A stretch of DNA of 64,000 nucleotides from M3007 sp031425035. Lineage in GTDB: Bacteria > Bacteroidota > Bacteroidia > Chitinophagales > Saprospiraceae. The stretch spans positions 19,233-83,232 of the forward strand of contig JANPIN010000070.1 in assembly GCA_031425035.1 (NCBI GenBank), written 5' to 3'. Positions within the stretch are counted from its first letter, which is position 1, and each line of letters starts with the position of its first letter. Shown here piece by piece: positions 60,461-64,000 of the stretch. The notes below the pieces were generated by a model. The model was not told the DNA's origin. It worked only from the letters and a program-made list of their open reading frames with translations, and made no database searches. Position numbers and translations under genes: made by a program.

Positions 60461-60528
60461 AACACCGGCTGTAGCCGGTGTGGTGTACGGCCTGATTTGA
60501 AATGCCGACTGAAGTCGGCGTTACAAAA
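60455..60528. repeat. REP/BIME-like pair of hairpins inside a TTTTGTAAC inverted repeat
   Basis: The outer arms are TTTTGTAAC (60455-60463) and GTTACAAAA (60520-60528). Hairpin 1 is CACCGGCT-GT-AGCCGGTG (60463-60480). Hairpin 2 is GCCGACT-GA-AGTCGGC (60504-60519). The arrangement resembles bacterial REP elements in inverted pairs. Confidence 0.65.
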
Positions 60529-60546
60529 TCGGTGTAACTTCTGCCC

Positions 60547-62097
60547 TTAGTTGAGGCGTATTTCGTCGTCGTCGCCCTCATAAAAACGGTACTCTGCCAA
60601 CTGGTAGTCCGCATGGGGCAGAATACGCACCCACTTGTTATACTTCAGTAACCAGCGCATCCGGCGGCTCGGCAACCCGTGCTTTAAATACGCATCCAGA
60701 TAAGGATGGACGCGCAGGTATAAGGTGCCTTTCGGCCGGGATTGCATCACAAACTCCATATCGCGCTCAATATCGTCGATCAGCAGGATGGTAGCATTCA
60801 CCTTGCCGGTGCCTCCGCAGGTGGGGCAGACTTCGGCGGTATCCACCATCACCTCGGGGCGCGCTCGCTCGCGGGTGATCTGCATGAGGCCGAATTTGGA
60901 CAGCGGCAACACCGTATGCTGTGACCGATCCTTGCGCATGAAATCCTCCATCGCCTTCGCCAGTTGCTTTTTATGCTCCTGGTTTTTCATATCGATGAAA
61001 TCGATCACGATCAGTCCGCCAATATCGCGCAAACGAATTTGGCGGGCAATTTCCTCCGCCGCTTCCAGGTTGACCCCGAAAATCGTCTGATCCACGTCGG
61101 CAGTGGCCATTTTATGCCCGCTGTTCACGTCGACCACGTGCATGGCTTCCGTTTTTTCGATGATCACGTAAGCGCCACTGCTCATGGTCGTGGTTTTCCC
61201 GAAGGAAGCCTTGATCTGCTTGGTCACCCCGAACTGGTCGAAGATCGGTTTACCATTGTTATGGAACTGAACAATACCGACCTGCTCTGGACTGATGCTC
61301 TGCATGTAAGCCCGGATGTCGGCGTACAGGTCTTTATCATTGACGACAATGCGGCTGAAACCGGCACTCAACATATCGCGCAGCACGCTGGCGGGTTTGT
61401 CCAGTTCGCTCAGCAGTTTGGCCGGCGGTATGGCCGTCTTCAACTGGCGGTAAATATCTTCCCACTGGCCCATGAGGTGGGTGAGTTCCTCGTGCAGTTC
61501 CTGCACTTTTTTGCCTTCGGCGGCGGTACGAATGATCAGCCCGAAATTTTTGGGCTTGATGCTTTCCGCCAGCGTATGCAGGCGTTTGCGTTCTTCACCG
61601 CTGCTGATTTTCTTGCTGACCGATACCGTATCGGCAAATGGCGAAAGAACCATATAGCGACCGGGTAAAGTCAGTTCGCAGGAAAGCCGCGGACCTTTGG
61701 TCGAAATGGGTTCTTTCAGAATTTGTACGACGATGGGCCAGCGTTTGTTGAGCACCTGATCGACCTTACCGGTTTTGATGATTTCGCCTTCAAATTTGAA
61801 GTTATCCAGCTTATGCGTGTTGATGCTGCCATTAGTCACCCCGTTTGTCCACTTCACCATTGAAGGCAGGTTTGGCCCTAAATCGGTGTAGTGTAAAAAA
61901 GCGTCTTTCCGGTGACCGATGTCCACAAAAGCGGCGTTGAGCCCGGGCATCATTTTGCGGATTTTGCCGACGAGAATGTCGCCGACACTGAAGTTGTTGT
62001 TAATTTTCTGGTGCTGGAGCTCAACGAGTTTCCCGTTCTCCAACAGGGCCAGTTCAACGCCTGATTCGGCGGCGTTGATAATAAGTTCTTTATCCAC
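60547..62097 (-). CDS. rng: Ribonuclease G/E family endoribonuclease
   Basis: 516 residues from the GTG at 62097 (MDKELIINAAESGVELALLEN), which matches the family start; a TTG at 62118 adds seven residues and is the alternative. An S1 domain (VGDILVGKIRKMMPGLNAAFVDIGHRKDAFLH) precedes the catalytic domain. That domain has metal-binding Asp residues in VVDVNSGH and LIVIDFIDMKNQEHK, and a zinc-link CPTCGGTGKV. It cleaves single-stranded AU-rich RNA during rRNA processing and mRNA decay. It is preceded by an unusually long structured leader. Confidence 0.93.
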   Translation of the reverse strand: MDKELIINAAESGVELALLENGKLVELQHQKINNNFSVGDILVGKIRKMMPGLNAAFVDIGHRKDAFLHYTDLGPNLPSMVKWTNGVTNGSINTHKLDNFKFEGEIIKTGKVDQVLNKRWPIVVQILKEPISTKGPRLSCELTLPGRYMVLSPFADTVSVSKKISSGEERKRLHTLAESIKPKNFGLIIRTAAEGKKVQELHEELTHLMGQWEDIYRQLKTAIPPAKLLSELDKPASVLRDMLSAGFSRIVVNDKDLYADIRAYMQSISPEQVGIVQFHNNGKPIFDQFGVTKQIKASFGKTTTMSSGAYVIIEKTEAMHVVDVNSGHKMATADVDQTIFGVNLEAAEEIARQIRLRDIGGLIVIDFIDMKNQEHKKQLAKAMEDFMRKDRSQHTVLPLSKFGLMQITRERARPEVMVDTAEVCPTCGGTGKVNATILLIDDIERDMEFVMQSRPKGTLYLRVHPYLDAYLKHGLPSRRMRWLLKYNKWVRILPHADYQLAEYRFYEGDDDEIRLN

Positions 62098-62431
62098 GAT
62101 GGTAAATATGGTTTGCAACAGACAGGCAAACGCAGAGAAGAAAAATGCAAAAGGCCTTCGACCGGCTACCGGGGGTCGGTACGGGCGTCAAATCAGGCCG
62201 TCGAGGCGCGTTGTCGGCTGCTGGGCCGCTGAGCCGAAAGTGGTGGCTCAAAGAATTCGGTTTCGATGGACAAGGAGGGCTGATCCGAAATCGCTTGGGT
62301 GGACGATATGGCAGCGTTGAGCCTGATTAACGAGGCTCAAATCAAGGGGTTACATGCTTGCCAATGAGCGAATAGGTAGGGCTGCCGATGAAAAATGGAC
62401 CCGAAGGGTCCCATAGGTAGGCAGACAGCGA
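62098..62431 (-). promoter_or_regulatory. Long structured 5' leader of rng (candidate cis-regulatory RNA)
   Basis: About 330 bases without a plausible gene lie between a terminator and the rng start. On the minus strand it contains, in order: GGACCC-TTC-GGGTCC followed by ATTTTTC (62411-62391), TTGAGCCT...AGGCTCAA (62340-62317) and TGAGCC...GGCTCA (62250-62230). The last two hairpins share the GAGCC/GGCTC core. RNase E of E. coli is autoregulated through a long leader; whether this one works similarly is inference. Confidence 0.45.
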
Positions 62432-62468
62432 AAAAACTTTCCGGTAGCAAAAGGCTTCCGGAAAGTTT
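62432..62468 (-). terminator. Rho-independent terminator after the 30-residue basic protein gene
   Basis: On the minus strand a 10-bp stem (62468-62459 with 62445-62436, AACTTTCCGG/CCGGAAAGTT) is followed by a T-run. It lies about 80 bases after the stop at 62548. Confidence 0.75.
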
Positions 62469-62547
62469 TCGATTCGACGGTTGCGTCTGGCGCTGACCCC
62501 GGCAGGATGTAGTTAAGACTGACTTTTCCCTGCCTGTGGTTCAGACA

Positions 62548-62640
62548 CTAGCGTTTCTTCTTATGGCGATTCTTGCGCAGGCGCTTTTTGCGCTTGTGAG
62601 TGGCAATTTTATGTCGTTTACGTTTCTTTCCGCAAGGCAT
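62548..62640 (-). CDS. AURKAIP1/COX24-domain small basic protein (mS38-like)
   Basis: 30 residues: MPCGKKRKRHKIATHKRKKR followed by LRKNRHKKKR. This is the short, highly basic protein found widely in Bacteroidota and annotated with the AURKAIP1/COX24 domain, related to mitochondrial ribosomal protein mS38. It is therefore probably a small-subunit ribosome-associated protein. Over half of its residues are Lys, Arg or His. It lies between the TPR gene and rng on the same strand and has its own terminator. Confidence 0.85.
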   Translation of the reverse strand: MPCGKKRKRHKIATHKRKKRLRKNRHKKKR

Positions 62641-62697
62641 ACTGCTGTGGTGTTGTGAGTGATGAAAAATATGCGTTCCTAAAGCTGTCGAAAAATA

Positions 62698-62775
62698 GTT
62701 GATAAAGGTTTATAAAGTTAATAGGGTTGATAATCACCCCGATAAACCTTTTAAACTTCATCAACTCTTATAAAC
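62698..62775. repeat. GTTGATAAAGGTTTATAAAG inverted repeat
   Basis: The left arm (62698-62733) is GTTGATAAAGGTTTATAAAG continuing TTAATAGGGTTGAT. The right arm (62740-62775) has GATAAACCTTTTAAACTTCA then TCAACTCTTATAAAC. It belongs to the same word family as the arrays at 39207 and 47327. It fills the gap beside the TPR gene's stop. Confidence 0.7.
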
Positions 62776-62781
62776 AGCCTC

Positions 62782-63558
62782 TTATTTACAAAGTTTGGCA
62801 AAATCTGCCATTTTATCCATTTGGCCCGCCCCTTCATAGGCTTTCGCCAGCAAACAGGGGGTATTCGGGTTCTTTTTATCCAGTGACCAGGCTTTCTCCA
62901 GTCGGTCGATGGCCCGCTGCCATTGGCCGGTTTTAATGGCCAAACGACCCAGCGCGTTATACACGGCCGGGTCTTCGGGGTGTTTACTCTCCAGATCGCG
63001 GAGCATCAGTACGGCCTTCATCGGATTATCCGGCGGCGGATTTTCCGAATACACCAGGGCCAGGTTCACGCGGTGCGCTACGTTGGCGGGATTCAGAGAA
63101 GCCGCACTTTCAAAGGCTTTAACGGCATGTTCCGCGCAGTAGGCCCTTATTTTGGGTTCCTGGGAACTGATCAAACCGTTAAAAAATGTACCGCCAGCCA
63201 CTGACCAGGCCGAATCGCTATTCTCCACTTCGGCAACCTGTTCGGCCAGTCCGCCAGCTACCGCCATTTGCTGATTGCGGTACCAGTATCCGGACAGGCT
63301 TTTGATGGCCGTCACCTTCGCTTCAGGGTCCGTGGCCACCGAAGCTTTTTGCTCCAGTTCGGCCAATTCGGTGGCCTGAGCAGGCGACAAATGCGCTTTC
63401 GCCTCCGACAACAGTGTACCGAAATCCGTGCTTTCCACCTGCATGGCTTGTGATCGCACGGCGACTTGCTGGTTTTTATTTTTGGTATCCAGTCCGAAAT
63501 AAAGGCCACAAAAAAGCACAAAAGCGGCAAAAATGATGGTTATCTGTGCCTTATTCAT
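62782..63558 (-). CDS. Membrane-anchored TPR protein
   Basis: 258 residues with an N-terminal anchor (ITIIFAAFVLFCGLYFGLD) and a soluble remainder carrying TPR-like repeats (about 160-250: KAFESAASLNPANVAHRVNLALVYSE, KAVLMLRDLESKHPEDPAVYNALGRLAIKTGQWQRAIDRLEKAWSLD). TPRs mediate protein-protein contacts; partners are unknown. It lies between HU and the AURKAIP1-like gene, all on the minus strand. Confidence 0.82.
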   Translation of the reverse strand: MNKAQITIIFAAFVLFCGLYFGLDTKNKNQQVAVRSQAMQVESTDFGTLLSEAKAHLSPAQATELAELEQKASVATDPEAKVTAIKSLSGYWYRNQQMAVAGGLAEQVAEVENSDSAWSVAGGTFFNGLISSQEPKIRAYCAEHAVKAFESAASLNPANVAHRVNLALVYSENPPPDNPMKAVLMLRDLESKHPEDPAVYNALGRLAIKTGQWQRAIDRLEKAWSLDKKNPNTPCLLAKAYEGAGQMDKMADFAKLCK

Positions 63559-63621
63559 GTTTCAACTTGCGTACAATCGTGACTTTGGAAAAAAGGGATT
63601 CAAACTGTAATGGGCAATTTA

Positions 63622-63933
63622 TTATTCTTCGCCCTGATCGTCGGGCAGGGAAGTAACGTTCTTTTTCACCTGTTCCATGAAAACTTTCGCTGGCTTGAAA
63701 GACGGGATGAAATGTTCCGGAATCTCGATGGACTTGCCTTTTTTGATGTTGCGGCCCACTTTTTTAGCGCGTTTTTTAATGACAAAGCTGCCGAAACCGC
63801 GGATATACACGTTCTCGCCGCTCTGCATCGTGGTCTTGATCTCCTTAAAGAGCTCCTCGAGGGAGACCAGGACATCCACTTTTGCAACGCCGGTTTTCTC
63901 GGAAATAGCGTTCACCAAGTCAGCCTTTCTCAT
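63622..63933 (-). CDS. HU family DNA-binding protein
   Basis: 103 residues. The histone-like fold is complete: MRKADLVNAISEKTGVAKVDV, the dimerisation helices, and the DNA-binding arm region VYIRGFGSFVIKKRAKKVGRNIKKGKSIEIPEHFIPSFKPAKVF. It bends and compacts DNA as a dimer. The acidic tail DDQGEE extends slightly beyond typical HU. HU-TPR-small basic protein-rng in one direction looks like a conserved Bacteroidota neighbourhood. The last 67 bases of the window, upstream of its start, show no further gene. Confidence 0.95.
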   Translation of the reverse strand: MRKADLVNAISEKTGVAKVDVLVSLEELFKEIKTTMQSGENVYIRGFGSFVIKKRAKKVGRNIKKGKSIEIPEHFIPSFKPAKVFMEQVKKNVTSLPDDQGEE

Positions 63934-64000
63934 GTTTTAATGCGTTGATTTTGAATATGTTATGAACAAAAAGAGGGTGTTTTCAAAAACGAGAGGCAAA

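Noticed and set aside
62160..62300. tmRNA-like GGTTTCGATGG segment
   Set aside because: Only this short match is present. There is no tRNA-like 3' end with a TPsiC-type GGTTCGA segment and no tag-peptide frame.
62145..62330. Small plus-strand open frame upstream of rng
   Set aside because: It is Gly/Arg-rich, with no start context and no motif. The structured-leader explanation on the minus strand fits better.

Overview
This 64 kb window looks like a chromosomal segment of a Bacteroidota member, most likely of the Saprospiria/Chitinophagia type, with moderately high GC. The supporting signs are proteins with type IX secretion (T9SS) C-terminal sorting domains, a TonB-dependent receptor with an N-terminal carboxypeptidase-regulatory-like domain, Bacteroidota-only families (DUF4271, DUF2480, DUF2851, DUF3857-transglutaminase), the three-subunit SdhC-SdhA-SdhB complex, and TAnnTTTG-type -7 promoter boxes with no obvious Shine-Dalgarno sequences. 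The finer taxonomic placement is inference. I saw no rRNA, tRNA, CRISPR array, integrase or intact insertion sequence.

Layout. 1-2.8 kb: the end of a DUF4271 membrane protein, hemD, and a T9SS-secreted protein. 2.8-6.4 kb: a two-gene SIR2/TIR-like plus membrane-anchored nSTAND NTPase module, the best candidate for a conflict or antiphage system. 6.6-14.7 kb: a TonB-dependent receptor with a T9SS-secreted alpha/beta-hydrolase, convergent with a giant pseudo-peptidase/beta-propeller/beta-barrel surface protein. 14.8-20.8 kb: mazG, an FGE-like secreted protein, a membrane protein, a decayed GldM-C-like fragment, then rpsO-pnp. 20.8-24.7 kb: a broken DUF4143 ATPase, a Coq4-like protein, pcm and a phosphohexomutase. 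25-30.3 kb (minus strand): a PAP2/haloperoxidase-like lipoprotein with an outer membrane barrel, gmhA, a class I isoprenoid enzyme and rlmB. 30.4-38 kb: a membrane protein with a winged-helix regulator, a DUF1361 protein, then sdhC-sdhA-[two related secreted proteins]-sdhB. 38-52 kb: ppx, a barrel protein, a metallo-hydrolase, an acyltransferase, a secreted GH13 amylase, a PhoD-like phosphatase, scpB, DUF2480, a lytic transglycosylase, queG and lpxD. 52-64 kb: a GHL10 hydrolase, DUF2851, two tandem DUF3857 proteins, a glycosyltransferase, a tiny lipoprotein, RNase G/E with a long structured leader, a 30-residue basic AURKAIP1/COX24-like protein, a TPR protein and HU.

Most genes are housekeeping or envelope functions in short operons. 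The accessory signal is concentrated in the SIR2/TIR-nSTAND pair, the two pseudogenes, and a striking set of intergenic palindromes. Each palindrome is built from a short word repeated in tandem and then in reverse complement. Several reach into the 3' ends of neighbouring genes (scpB, mazG, ppx).

All calls rest on reading motifs and translations by eye; no database search or folding programme was run.
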